A DNA stretch of 53,931 nucleotides. Source: Rhodospirillales bacterium. Its GTDB lineage: Bacteria > Pseudomonadota > Alphaproteobacteria > Rhodospirillales > GLO-3. The notes beneath the pieces are model-generated. The model was not told the DNA's origin, did not search any database, and was given only the letters and a program-made list of their open reading frames with translations. Shown here piece after piece: positions 7,451-16,313 of this stretch; position 1 is the first letter of the stretch; every line of letters starts with the position of its first letter. Location of the stretch: assembly GCA_003354135.1 (NCBI GenBank), contig PIVK01000019.1, positions 1-53,931 on the forward strand, read 5' to 3'. The position numbers were made by a program, and so were the translations under genes.

Positions 7451-7887
7451 TCCTAGGACTGGGCACGGACCTCTGCGACATACGCCGCGTCGAAAGATCG
7501 CTCGAACGTTTCGGCGATCGTTTCAAGACACGTGTCTTCTCCAAATCCGAACGAACCCGTGCCGAATCCCGTGCAAACCCGGCCCAGGTCTACGCCCAAC
7601 GCTTCGCCGCCAAGGAAGCATGTGCGAAAGCACTGGGCACCGGATTCCGCGACGGCATCCGTCTCAAGGACATCGCGGTCGGGAACCATCCGTCCGGACA
7701 GCCCTTCATCGAGCTTTCCGGCAAGGCACGTCAAAGGCTGTACGATATGGCGCCCCCCGACACCGAACCCCGGATACACCTGAGCCTCAGCGACGAGTAC
7801 CCGCTGGCCCAGGCCATGGTCGTGATTGAGGCTGTTCCCGCCGACACGCCCCAAGTTTCCCGTTACCTCCCTCCCAAAGGCGCTTGA
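7447..7887 (+). CDS. acpS: Holo-[acyl-carrier-protein] synthase
   Basis: A 146-residue phosphopantetheinyl transferase that moves 4'-phosphopantetheine from CoA to apo-ACP. The Mg-binding Asp lies in LGLGTDLCDIRRVE, and the F-A-x-K-E-A motif appears as RFAAKEACAKALGTGF (residues ~57-72). LSLSDEYPLAQAMVVIEA is the typical C-terminal strand. It overlaps pdxJ by four bases; pdxJ-acpS is a widely conserved pair. The next gene, lepB, begins 60 bases on. Confidence 0.95.
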   Translation: MILGLGTDLCDIRRVERSLERFGDRFKTRVFSKSERTRAESRANPAQVYAQRFAAKEACAKALGTGFRDGIRLKDIAVGNHPSGQPFIELSGKARQRLYDMAPPDTEPRIHLSLSDEYPLAQAMVVIEAVPADTPQVSRYLPPKGA

Positions 7888-7947
7888 CAGCGGGGCCAAG
7901 GGCTGGCTTAAACCTCGGGAAATTCAAGTTGTTAGGCCGTTCCCCGA

Positions 7948-8691
7948 ATGAGAAAGCCTCCCACGTCCTGGAAAAGTGGATTCACGGAAACGGTGACCAC
8001 CGTCTTATGGGCGGTTGTCATCGCGCTTTCCGTACGTACCGTTGCTTACGAGCCGTTCAATATTCCCTCCGGGTCCATGATCCCAACTCTTCTGGTGGGC
8101 GATTACCTGTTCGTTTCCAAGTTCTCCTACGGGTACAGCCGTCATTCATTGCCGTTCTCGCTTCCGATCATCCCGGAACGAGTGATGTTCGAGGAACCCG
8201 AACGCGGCGATGTCGCCGTATTCAAACTGCCGACGGACGGCAAGACGGATTACATCAAACGCATTATCGGACTGCCGGGAGACAAGATTCAGGTCAAAAA
8301 CGGCCGGCTGCATATCAACGGGCAGCAGGTCGAGCGCCGGCAGGTTGAGGATCTCCAGTACGTGAACCAATACGGCAATCTAATCCGCACGACACGCTTC
8401 CTTGAGACCATGCCTGGCGGCCAACAGCACTATATTCTCGAGATCGCCGACAACCTGCCTGTCGACAACACCCCGGTCTATTCGGTACCCGAGGGCCACT
8501 ATTTCATGATGGGTGACAACCGCGACAGCTCGCGCGACAGCCGTTTCCTCAACGATGTCGGGTTCGTGCCGAAGGAGAACCTGATAGGCCGCGCCGAGTT
8601 TCTTTTCTTCTCGATCAACGGTTCACCTTGGAAAATCTGGGAATGGCCGTCGTCACTTCGCTTCAAGCGTATGTTCACCGGGATCGAATAG
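7948..8691 (+). CDS. lepB: Signal peptidase I
   Basis: A 247-residue inner-membrane protease that cleaves signal peptides from exported proteins on the periplasmic side. One transmembrane segment lies near residues 17-36 (TTVLWAVVIALSVRTVAYEP). It is followed by the catalytic serine in IPSGSMIPTLLVGDYLFVSK and the general-base lysine in YIKRIIGLPGD. GDNRDSSRDSR near residue 190 is the conserved box E. A ~25-residue insertion around residues 130-160 is common in alphaproteobacterial LepB. No strong ribosome binding site is seen before the ATG. rnc begins two bases after the stop, so lepB-rnc-era act as one operon. Confidence 0.95.
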   Translation: MRKPPTSWKSGFTETVTTVLWAVVIALSVRTVAYEPFNIPSGSMIPTLLVGDYLFVSKFSYGYSRHSLPFSLPIIPERVMFEEPERGDVAVFKLPTDGKTDYIKRIIGLPGDKIQVKNGRLHINGQQVERRQVEDLQYVNQYGNLIRTTRFLETMPGGQQHYILEIADNLPVDNTPVYSVPEGHYFMMGDNRDSSRDSRFLNDVGFVPKENLIGRAEFLFFSINGSPWKIWEWPSSLRFKRMFTGIE

Positions 8692-8692
8692 G

Positions 8693-9379
8693 ATGACCGC
8701 GGCGCTCGAAGCGTTTCTGGCCCACCGATTTTCCGATACGGACCTGCTGACACGCGCCCTGACCCATTCCAGCACGACCAAGACCCGCAACGAGCGAATC
8801 TGGACGAACGAACGCTTGGAGTTCCTCGGCGATCGGGTTCTGGGCCTTATTGTCTCCCGTATGCTTTACGATCGTTTCCCCGATGAAGAGGAAGGCGAGC
8901 TTTCGCGCCGCTTTACCGCATTGGTCCGACGCGAGGCCTTGGCTCGGGTCGCAGGCAACATCGGCCTCGGCGAGTATCTGCTCCTTTCGCCGGGCGAGGC
9001 GGAGACAGGCGGACGGAAAAACCCGGCCATCCTAGCCGACTCCTGCGAAGCGCTGATCGCAGCGCTGTATCTCGATGCGGGCCTGGAGGCGGCGAGCAAC
9101 TTCGTTCGCACTCATTGGGAGCCTCTGATGCATGAGGACCTCAGTCCGCCAAAAGACGCCAAAACGACGTTACAGGAATGGAGCCAGGCCCGCGGCCTCA
9201 AACTCCCCGCCTATCGCCAGATGGACCGCAACGGTCCCGACCACGCCCCCGTATTCACCATCGAGGCGGCCCTGGAAGGCTACGCCCCCGCCGCCGCGAC
9301 GGGTCCATCCAAACGCACAGCCGAGCAGGCCGCCGCGGAGGCGTTGCTCACCCGCGTCTCCGCAGAGGAGGATTCATGA
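8693..9379 (+). CDS. rnc: Ribonuclease III
   Basis: A 228-residue endoribonuclease for double-stranded RNA, acting in rRNA processing and mRNA decay. The catalytic domain has the signature NERLEFLGDRVLGL (residues ~40-55) and the second acidic cluster ADSCEALIAALYLDAG (~111-127), so the metal-binding Glu and Asp residues are in place. The C-terminal ~70 residues form a dsRNA-binding domain (DAKTTLQEWSQARGLKLPAY, ending with a KRTAEQAAAEALL helix). The stop overlaps the era ATG by four bases, a common coupling. Confidence 0.96.
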   Translation: MTAALEAFLAHRFSDTDLLTRALTHSSTTKTRNERIWTNERLEFLGDRVLGLIVSRMLYDRFPDEEEGELSRRFTALVRREALARVAGNIGLGEYLLLSPGEAETGGRKNPAILADSCEALIAALYLDAGLEAASNFVRTHWEPLMHEDLSPPKDAKTTLQEWSQARGLKLPAYRQMDRNGPDHAPVFTIEAALEGYAPAAATGPSKRTAEQAAAEALLTRVSAEEDS

Positions 9380-10272
9380 ACACCCGCTGCGGTTTTGTCG
9401 CCATCCTGGGCGCGCCCAATGTCGGCAAGTCGACCCTCTTGAACCGCATGGTGGGCACCAAGGTGTCCATCGTCTCCCCCAAGGTCCAGACCACCCGCAC
9501 CCGGGTTCTGGGCATCATCCTCAAGGAAGAAACGCAACTCGTCATCATCGACACACCGGGCATTTTCCAACCCCGCAGGCGCCTCGACCGGGCCATGGTG
9601 GCGGCAGCCTGGAGCGGGGCCGGCGATGCCGACGAGGTCCTGTTGCTAATCGACGCCAAGAAGGGAATTGACGCCGATACGGCCCGCATCCTTGACGGTT
9701 TGAAAAAGCAGAAACGCGATACCGTCATCCTGGCCCTGAACAAGGTGGACACCGTCAATAAACCCAATCTTCTGGAACTGGCCTCAGGACTGGATTCTTT
9801 GGGCCTTTTCTCGGAAATTTTCATGATTTCGGCGCTCAAAGGCAGCGGCGTGGATGATCTGGCCGCCCACTTGACCGCACGCGCCCCCGAAGGCCCTTGG
9901 ATGTTCCCAGAGGATCAAGTCTCCGACATGCCCATGCGCCTGTTGGCGGCCGAAATCACGCGCGAGAAGCTCTACCTGCAACTCCGCCAAGAACTGCCGT
10001 ATGCCGCAACAGTGGAGACGGAGGAATGGGAGGAGCGCTCGGACGGTTCCCTGCGCATCGGCCAGGTGATCTATATCGAGCGTGAAAGCCAGAAGGGGAT
10101 CGTGCTGGGCAAGGGGGGCACCCGCATCAAGGCGCTCGGCTCCGCCTCACGCACCGAACTCGAAGACATCCTGGAGCGGAAGGTCCATCTGGGCCTCTTC
10201 GTCAAAGTCCGCGAGAAATGGGGCGACGACCCCGAGCGCTACCGCGATTGGGGGCTGAATTTCGACGTGTGA
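9376..10272 (+). CDS. era: GTPase Era
   Basis: A 298-residue GTPase that helps 30S ribosome assembly by binding the 3' end of 16S rRNA. G-motifs are visible: G1 GAPNVGKST, G2 QTTRTRV, G3 DTPG, G4 NKVD and G5 SALKGSG. The C-terminal KH domain holds KGIVLGKGGTRIKALG (residues ~240-255). The start is the ATG at 9376 with GAGGA upstream and overlapping the rnc stop; the same frame is open further upstream but is not Era-like. It is the last gene of the lepB-rnc-era run. Confidence 0.96.
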   Translation: MNTRCGFVAILGAPNVGKSTLLNRMVGTKVSIVSPKVQTTRTRVLGIILKEETQLVIIDTPGIFQPRRRLDRAMVAAAWSGAGDADEVLLLIDAKKGIDADTARILDGLKKQKRDTVILALNKVDTVNKPNLLELASGLDSLGLFSEIFMISALKGSGVDDLAAHLTARAPEGPWMFPEDQVSDMPMRLLAAEITREKLYLQLRQELPYAATVETEEWEERSDGSLRIGQVIYIERESQKGIVLGKGGTRIKALGSASRTELEDILERKVHLGLFVKVREKWGDDPERYRDWGLNFDV

Positions 10273-10314
10273 GCAGGGACTCCGGCCTCGGAGAGACAAC
10301 TGGCGATGCCGGGA

Positions 10315-10524
10315 TTAGTACCAGCCGTATACCGCGTCATAGCCCGCCGAACAGTCGATGTCCGCCGTTGTCCCCCGAACACTACGTCCTTGGACCGCAC
10401 CGTCGCGACGGGTATCGGCAGGAGACGCCGCCGGATGGGGAAGGGGATCGTCGCCATCGGACATACCGCCGCCGGCCCCTTGTGGCGTTCTGAGCAGCCT
10501 CTGATCAATTTTCCTGGTGATCAT
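10315..10524 (-). CDS. Small hypothetical protein, 69 residues
   Basis: Not recognised. The reason to call it is the ribosome binding site: AAGGAGGAACC stands directly before the ATG at 10524, one of the strongest in the window. The product is 69 residues, begins with a basic segment (MITRKIDQRLLRTP), continues with a Gly/Asp/Pro-rich, probably disordered middle and ends in an aromatic tail (CSAGYDAVYGWY). There is no signal peptide or membrane segment. It runs opposite to era and recO, so it needs its own promoter in the gap to its right. It could be a lineage-specific small protein; the alternative is a chance frame behind a purine-rich tract. Confidence 0.5.
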   Translation of the reverse strand: MITRKIDQRLLRTPQGAGGGMSDGDDPLPHPAASPADTRRDGAVQGRSVRGTTADIDCSAGYDAVYGWY

Positions 10525-10863
10525 GGTTCCTCCTTCCTACACTGAATATCCGAAGCAAGATTCGCGCCATTCTCAGTCGATCACAAAATCACGATCCTTC
10601 CGTGACTTGGCGGACACGCCTCTGCCGATGTCTCGGGGAGGGAGGGAATATTCTGCCCAACGGAGAGAACTTTCCACCCACTGTCTCGACCATGTCCATA
10701 AAATCACGGTAACCCAAAGTGGTTGAAATTCTGTAAACGCCGTGCCGGATTCGCATATTTCGGCCGCTACGAGGCAGGGTGGGGCGCCCCGAAAGCCGCG
10801 AGGGTCCTCGCTCGGAAGCTTTATGCACTGAGTATCCGAGGCATTGAAGTACACTTCTGCCCC
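10525..10863. other. Gap upstream of recO and the small minus gene
   Basis: No convincing gene on either strand. It should hold the promoters for the divergent small gene and recO. An approximate direct repeat, CACTGAATATCCGAAGCA (from about 10539) and CACTGAGTATCCGAGGCA (from about 10827), marks both ends of the gap near the two gene starts. No gene remnant was recognised. Confidence 0.4.
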
Positions 10864-11631
10864 ATGGACTGGACTGACGACGGCATCGTGTTATCCGCTC
10901 GCAAACACGGAGAGGCAGCGGCGATTGTTTCGCTGTTGACCCGTAGCCACGGTCGGCACGCGGGACTGGTGCGGGGCGGGGCGGGGCGCAAACTGCGCGG
11001 CATCCTGCAGCCCGGAAATTTGGTTCACGCCCACTGGCGGGCGCGATTGCCTGAACACCTGGGAACATTCACCCTGGAGCCCGTCCACGCCTACGCTGCA
11101 GAAATTCTGGACACGCCGTTGCAGTTGGCCGCTCTGTCTTCGGCCTGCGCGGTGGCAGAGACCACATTGCCCGAACGCGAACCCCACCGCCCGGTCTATG
11201 ATGGCCTCAAGGTGGTGCTGGACGCGCTGGACGTGGATTGGTGGCCGTCCATCTACGTCAAATGGGAACTGGGCTTGCTCCAGGAACTGGGGTTCGGTCT
11301 CGACCTCGACAGGTGCGCCGCCACGGGCCGAGACGACAATTTGGTCTACGTGTCGCCCAAATCGGGGCGTGCAGTGAGCGGAGAGGCCGGTGCTCCCTAT
11401 CGCAAGGTACTGCTTCCGTTGCCTGATTTTCTGCTCGGGTCCGGCGGAGCAGGGGACACACGCCAAGTGGCGGATGGGCTTAAACTGACCGGGTTCTTCC
11501 TCGAACACCACGTCTACCACGGACCGCCGCCGCCGGCACGCGAGCGCCTGATGGGCCGGATCGCCGCCGCAGCGCGCACCTCGCCGCCGCAGAAGCCCCA
11601 TACCGAATCCCCTTGGCACGCCACGTGTTAG
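10864..11631 (+). CDS. recO: DNA repair protein RecO
   Basis: A 255-residue protein that loads RecA together with RecR on SSB-coated DNA in the RecFOR gap-repair pathway and anneals complementary strands. The N-terminal OB fold is clear (DDGIVLSARKHGEAAAIVSLLTRSHGRHAGLVRGG), followed by the alpha-helical part (YVKWELGLLQELGFGLDLDRCAATG) with only some of the zinc cysteines of the longer RecO type. The start is the ATG at 10864, where homology begins; the frame is open upstream but not protein-like. The Shine-Dalgarno is weak. Its position after era is conserved in alphaproteobacteria. Confidence 0.92.
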   Translation: MDWTDDGIVLSARKHGEAAAIVSLLTRSHGRHAGLVRGGAGRKLRGILQPGNLVHAHWRARLPEHLGTFTLEPVHAYAAEILDTPLQLAALSSACAVAETTLPEREPHRPVYDGLKVVLDALDVDWWPSIYVKWELGLLQELGFGLDLDRCAATGRDDNLVYVSPKSGRAVSGEAGAPYRKVLLPLPDFLLGSGGAGDTRQVADGLKLTGFFLEHHVYHGPPPPARERLMGRIAAAARTSPPQKPHTESPWHATC

Positions 11632-11790
11632 GAGGCCACATCCCTTCGCAGGACCCAGGTTGTCCAGGACGCTGCCCGGCCCCTCGGACGGTCATTGACG
11701 ACCGGCCGCAGGTGGCGGTCGCTGGCCGGTGTGAACCGTTGTCGTCGCGGCGCCGGCACCGAAATTGAGCCTCCGGGACAACGCTACCTG

Positions 11791-11818
11791 TTGACGCCGG
11801 GCGGAAGACGCATACTAT
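11791..11818 (+). promoter_or_regulatory. Sigma-70-like promoter for parC
   Basis: TTGACG (11791-11796) and TACTAT (11813-11818) are separated by 16 bases and lie 35 bases before the parC ATG. This is one of the best matches to a housekeeping promoter in the window. The remaining part of the 220-base recO-parC gap shows nothing coding. Confidence 0.5.
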
Positions 11819-11852
11819 ATCTGTCACTTCTTTCCGCCACAACGAGACCGCC

Positions 11853-14087
11853 ATGAACAAGACAGCCCAAGCGCCCAACGAAGGCGACGTCCGCGACACC
11901 CGCCTAGCCGACGCATTGTCCGAGCGCTATCTGGCTTATGCGCTCTCGACCATCGTTTCACGATCGTTGCCCGACGTGCGCGACGGACTGAAACCGGTCC
12001 ACCGCCGTCTGCTGTTCGCCATGCGCCAACTGAAACTAGATCCCGACAAAGGGTTCAAGAAGTGCGCACGCGTGGTCGGCGACGTCATCGGTAAGTACCA
12101 CCCCCACGGCGATCAGGCGGTCTACGATGCCATGGTACGGCTGGCCCAATCCTTTGCCGTGCGCTATCCGCTGGTCGACGGCCAGGGCAACTTCGGCAAT
12201 ATCGACGGCGATAACGCGGCCGCCATGCGCTACACGGAGGCCCGCCTGACCGCGGTGGCGCTCAAGCTGCTCGAAGGCCTGGACGAGGATGCTGTCGATT
12301 TCCGCGAGACCTACGACGGCGAGGAGGAGGAGCCCACCGTCCTGCCGGCCGGCCTCCCCAACCTTTTGGCCAACGGGGCATCGGGGATCGCGGTCGGCAT
12401 GGCGACCAATATCCCGCCCCATAACCTGGCCGAACTCTGCGACGCCCTGAGCCATTTGATCCAGTACCCCAAGGCCTCTGTCGAGAAGCTGGTGGAACTG
12501 GTTCCAGGCCCAGACTTTCCAACCGGCGGCGTCCTGGTAGAGAGCCGTGAATCGGTAGTCGAGGCCTACCGCACGGGCCGCGGCGGATTCCGGGTTCGGG
12601 CCCGCTGGGAGGTGGAGAAGATGCGCCATGGCCTCTACCAAATCGTGGTCACCGAGATTCCCTTCCAGGTGCAGAAGTCCCGCCTGATCGAAAAAGTGGC
12701 CGAATTGCTGCAGGCCCGCAAGCTGCCGATCCTGGCCGACATCCGCGACGAAAGCGCCGAGGACGTGCGCATCGTGCTGGAGCCCAAGAACCGCACCGTC
12801 GAGCCCGAGATGCTGATGGAACAGCTGTTCCGCCAAGCCGACTTCGAAGTCCGATTCGGGCTCAATATGAACGTGCTCGACCGCAAAAACACCCCCCGGG
12901 TGATGAACCTGCGGGACGTGCTGTCGGCCTACCTCGAGCACCGCATGGAGGTGCTGGTCCGGCGTAAGGCCAATCGGCTCGGCAAGATCGAGCACCGGCT
13001 CGATATCCTGGGCGGCCTGCTGGTGGCCTACCTCAATCTCGACGAGGTGATCCGTATCATCCGCGAGGAGGATGAACCCAAAGCCGAATTGAGAAAAGTC
13101 TTCAAGCTAACCGACGTCCAGGCCGAAGCGATCCTCAACATGCGCCTCCGGCAGTTGCGCAAACTCGAAGAAATGGAAATCCGCCGCGAGGACCAATCCC
13201 TCCGAACCGAAAAGACGGAGATCGAGACGCTCCTGGGGGACGAGGGCAAGCGCTGGAAAGTCATCCGCGACGACATCACCGGCCTCAAAAAACAGTTCGG
13301 CCCTAAGACGGAACTCGGTCGTCGCCGCACCGAGATCGGTGAGGCCCCATCCGGCATCGTGGTGCCGCTGGAAGCCATGATCGAGCGTGAACCCGTAACC
13401 GTGGTTTGCTCTGAAAAGGGCTGGATCCGAGCCATCCGGGGGCACAACGTGGAAGCCGAAGACCTCAAATTCAAGGAAGGGGACCGCGGGCGTTTCATCA
13501 TCCCCGCCCAGACCACCGACAAGCTGGTGCTGTTCGCCACCAACGGGCGCTTCTATACGCTTGGCTGCGACAAGTTGCCGAGCGGACGCGGCCACGGGGA
13601 GCCGATCCGGCTCATGATTGACCTCGGCAACGAACACGACGTGACCGCCATGCAGGTCTTCCTGCCCGAACGCAAGATCATTGTGGCCTCGGACGCCGGG
13701 CGCGGCTTCGTGGTCGCCGAAAAGGACGTCGTCGCCCAGACCAAGAACGGCAAGCAGGTCCTCAACGTCAGCACCGGCGAGGAGGCCGTCATCTGCGTGC
13801 CGGTGGAAGAGGGGGCGGATCACGTCGCCGTGCTGGGCCAAAACCGCAAACTGCTGGTATTTCCGCTGGAAGAGTTGCCCGAGATGACACGCGGACGCGG
13901 CGTCATCCTGCAACGTTACAAGGATAGTGGGCTGGCCGACATCAAGACCTTCAAGCTTGCGGATGGACTGAGTTGGCGCATCGGTAACAGGACCCGAACC
14001 GAGACAGATCTTGCGAAATGGCTGGGCAAGCGGGCCCAGGCGGGGCAGTTGCCCCCCAAGGGTTTCTCACGCTATAACAGGTTATGA
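11853..14087 (+). CDS. parC: DNA topoisomerase IV subunit A
   Basis: A 744-residue type IIA topoisomerase subunit that breaks and rejoins DNA to decatenate daughter chromosomes, working with ParE. The breakage-reunion domain begins with [30 protein letters not shown]; the active tyrosine is in [11 protein letters not shown] (residue ~128). The region matching the quinolone pocket reads [13 protein letters not shown], so Gln occupies the place of E. coli Ser80. The C-terminal ~250 residues form the beta-pinwheel (repeats around [14 protein letters not shown] and [12 protein letters not shown]). It is shorter in the tail than GyrA and lacks a clear GyrA box, which supports ParC. Confidence 0.95.
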   Translation: MNKTAQAPNEGDVRDTRLADALSERYLAYALSTIVSRSLPDVRDGLKPVHRRLLFAMRQLKLDPDKGFKKCARVVGDVIGKYHPHGDQAVYDAMVRLAQSFAVRYPLVDGQGNFGNIDGDNAAAMRYTEARLTAVALKLLEGLDEDAVDFRETYDGEEEEPTVLPAGLPNLLANGASGIAVGMATNIPPHNLAELCDALSHLIQYPKASVEKLVELVPGPDFPTGGVLVESRESVVEAYRTGRGGFRVRARWEVEKMRHGLYQIVVTEIPFQVQKSRLIEKVAELLQARKLPILADIRDESAEDVRIVLEPKNRTVEPEMLMEQLFRQADFEVRFGLNMNVLDRKNTPRVMNLRDVLSAYLEHRMEVLVRRKANRLGKIEHRLDILGGLLVAYLNLDEVIRIIREEDEPKAELRKVFKLTDVQAEAILNMRLRQLRKLEEMEIRREDQSLRTEKTEIETLLGDEGKRWKVIRDDITGLKKQFGPKTELGRRRTEIGEAPSGIVVPLEAMIEREPVTVVCSEKGWIRAIRGHNVEAEDLKFKEGDRGRFIIPAQTTDKLVLFATNGRFYTLGCDKLPSGRGHGEPIRLMIDLGNEHDVTAMQVFLPERKIIVASDAGRGFVVAEKDVVAQTKNGKQVLNVSTGEEAVICVPVEEGADHVAVLGQNRKLLVFPLEELPEMTRGRGVILQRYKDSGLADIKTFKLADGLSWRIGNRTRTETDLAKWLGKRAQAGQLPPKGFSRYNRL

Positions 14088-14145
14088 AAGACCACGACGT
14101 CCCGGCGCTCCCCTAAAGACGGGAACCCTGACGGGAGGCGGTGTA

Positions 14146-14175
14146 CGAATTGCCACTTTCGCGGGGATGACAAGG
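14146..14175. repeat. Possible degenerate intergenic palindrome unit
   Basis: Read on the minus strand, this stretch resembles the widespread short repeat whose core is CATCCCCGCGAAAGTGG, a dyad often found between genes in proteobacteria. One arm is degraded here. It sits between parC and the TRAP genes, just before the dctQ ribosome binding site. Confidence 0.3.
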
Positions 14176-14182
14176 AGGGAGC

Positions 14183-14737
14183 ATGAACCAACTTGCCCGT
14201 GCCGTCCGCCTGATCGACCGGTTGAATGAAATCGTCGGGCGTGGTGTTGCCTGGGTAACGTTGCTGATGGTGCTGGTGGTGTTCGCCGTGGTGGTCATGC
14301 GCTACATCTTCGCCGTCGGTTTCGTCTGGATGCAGGAATCCTATGTCTGGATGCACGGCACCGTATTCATGCTCGGGGCAGGTTACACCCTGCTGCACGA
14401 CGGGCATGTCCGCGTCGACATCTTCTACCGGCCAAAGAGCGCCCGCTACAAGGCTTGGGTGGACCTTCTGGGCGGCCTGTTCCTTTTGTTGCCCGTGGTG
14501 GCTCTCATCACCTGGGCGAGCCTTCCCTACGTCGTCGATTCCTGGTTCCGTCTGGAAGCCTCGCGCGAAGCCGGCGGCCTTCCGGGGCTGTTCCTGCTCA
14601 AATCCGTCATCCCCGCCTTCTGCCTGCTTATCGGGCTGCAGGGTCTGGCACTGACCGGCCGCTCGCTGCTGACCCTGCGCGGCCATATAGTGGACGACGG
14701 GCTGGAACACGGCGCCGACGGAACAGGGGAAATCTGA
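14183..14737 (+). CDS. TRAP transporter small permease (DctQ family)
   Basis: A 184-residue inner-membrane protein with four predicted membrane segments (~19-40, 54-72, 95-117, 138-160). The motif FAVVVMRYIFAVGFVWMQE followed by WMHGTVFMLGAGYTLLHDGHVRVD is typical of DctQ. It pairs with the large permease in a tripartite ATP-independent periplasmic transporter that takes up organic acids with sodium. The start has AAGGAGGGAGC just before the ATG. The large subunit gene starts two bases after the stop. The binding protein gene lies 3.8 kb away on the other strand. Confidence 0.9.
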   Translation: MNQLARAVRLIDRLNEIVGRGVAWVTLLMVLVVFAVVVMRYIFAVGFVWMQESYVWMHGTVFMLGAGYTLLHDGHVRVDIFYRPKSARYKAWVDLLGGLFLLLPVVALITWASLPYVVDSWFRLEASREAGGLPGLFLLKSVIPAFCLLIGLQGLALTGRSLLTLRGHIVDDGLEHGADGTGEI

Positions 14738-14738
14738 G

Positions 14739-16301
14739 ATGGGCGCGGAAAGCCTGAGCCTCCTGATGTTCGTCGTCGCTTGCGGCCTGCTGCTGGCGGG
14801 CTTCCCCGTTGCCTTCACCTTGGCCGGCACGGCGCTTGGGTTCGCCCTGGCCGGGGAGGTCCTCGGCGTTTTCGACATGTCGCTCATGGGCAGCCTCGCA
14901 TCGCGCTATTTCGGGGTCATGGTCAACGAACTGCTGGTGGCAGTGCCGCTATTCGTCTTCATGGGGGTAATGCTGGAACGCGCCCGCATCGCCGAGCAGC
15001 TTCTGGAAACCATGGGACTGCTGTTCGGGGGGCTGCGCGGGGGTCTGGGGTATTCGGTGGTCCTGGTCGGCATGCTGCTGGCGGCCTCAACCGGAATCGT
15101 CGGCGCCACCGTCGTCACCATGGGACTGCTATCGCTGCCCACAATGCTGAGGGCCGGCTACAGCCCCAAACTGACGGCAGGCGTAATCTCCGCTTCCGGC
15201 ACACTGGGCCAGATCATCCCGCCCTCCATCGTTCTCGTCCTGCTGGGAGACATCCTGCAGGGCTCCTACGCCGAAGCTCAACGTGCCATCGGCAACTGGG
15301 CGCCAGATCCGGTCTCGACCCTCGACCTGTTCGCCGGAGCCTTCATCCCCGGCATGATCCTGGTGGCCCTCTACCTGGGCTGGATCATGGTGAAAAGCAT
15401 CACCGATCCCGCCTCCTGTCCGGCCCTGGTCGCCGAAGGGGAGAGGCCCCCCGATCTCGGGCGCCGGGTCTTCACGGTCCTCGTCCCGCCCGCCGTACTG
15501 ATCCTGACCGTTCTGGGCTCCATCCTGGGCGGAGTAGCAACGCCCACCGAGGCGGCGGCCGTGGGGTCCGTCGGCGCCATCCTGCTGGCGGGGGGGCGGA
15601 GCGGCGGAAACACGAGTTCAACCTACGGCGCGGGCGCAGCATTGGTGGCCCTGGTCGTCCTGACCAACGCCTTCGACCTGCGCATGCAGCGCGATGTGGT
15701 GCCGATCACCGACGTCGCCGCCTTCATCGCCGCGCTGCTGCTGGCGGGTATCCTGGTCTGGGGGCTGGCCATCAGCCTGAAACGCACCTTCGCTGCAGGA
15801 ATCTTGGGCGAGGTCACGCAGGGGACGATCAAGATCAGCTCGATGGTGTTCGTCATCTTGCTCGGTGCCTCGGTGTTCTCCCTGGTCTTCCGCGGATTCG
15901 GTGGCGACAACCTGGTGGAAAGCATCTTCAAGAGCCTGCCGGGCGGCACTTTCGGCGCCATGCTGACCGTCATGGTGGTGATGTTCGTGCTCGGCTTCTT
16001 CCTCGATTTCATCGAGATCATCTTCGTCGTCGTGCCCATCGTCGGACCGGTGCTGCTGCAGATGGATATCAACCCCGTCTGGTTCGGGGTCATGATCGCC
16101 ATCAACCTGCAGACCAGCTTCCTGACCCCGCCTTTCGGTTTCGCCCTCTTCTACCTCCGGGGCGTCGCGCCGCCCGAGGTGACGACCATGGACATCTACC
16201 GCGGCGTGGCGCCCTTCGTGCTGATCCAAATCGTCGGCCTTATTTTGGTCGCTGCCTTCCCCTGGACGGCCACCTGGCTGCCCGGAGCATTATTCAAATA
16301 G
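14739..16301 (+). CDS. TRAP transporter large permease (DctM family)
   Basis: A 520-residue polytopic inner-membrane protein, the transport subunit of the TRAP system. Signatures include VNELLVAVPLFVFMGVMLERA, SASGTLGQIIPPSIVLVLLGD and, near the end, FLDFIEIIFVVVPIVGPVLL and NLQTSFLTPPFGFALFYLRG. It is about 90 residues longer than classical DctM; the excess lies mainly around residues 280-350, as in the TRAP subfamily for 2-oxo acids and related compounds. This agrees with the TakP-like binding protein nearby. The TPR gene follows after 12 bases. Confidence 0.92.
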   Translation: MGAESLSLLMFVVACGLLLAGFPVAFTLAGTALGFALAGEVLGVFDMSLMGSLASRYFGVMVNELLVAVPLFVFMGVMLERARIAEQLLETMGLLFGGLRGGLGYSVVLVGMLLAASTGIVGATVVTMGLLSLPTMLRAGYSPKLTAGVISASGTLGQIIPPSIVLVLLGDILQGSYAEAQRAIGNWAPDPVSTLDLFAGAFIPGMILVALYLGWIMVKSITDPASCPALVAEGERPPDLGRRVFTVLVPPAVLILTVLGSILGGVATPTEAAAVGSVGAILLAGGRSGGNTSSTYGAGAALVALVVLTNAFDLRMQRDVVPITDVAAFIAALLLAGILVWGLAISLKRTFAAGILGEVTQGTIKISSMVFVILLGASVFSLVFRGFGGDNLVESIFKSLPGGTFGAMLTVMVVMFVLGFFLDFIEIIFVVVPIVGPVLLQMDINPVWFGVMIAINLQTSFLTPPFGFALFYLRGVAPPEVTTMDIYRGVAPFVLIQIVGLILVAAFPWTATWLPGALFK

Positions 16302-16313
16302 AAAAAAAAGGCC

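Noticed and set aside
10723-10863. 47-residue N-terminal extension of RecO
   Set aside because: RecO homology begins at ATG 10864 and the upstream translation is not protein-like.
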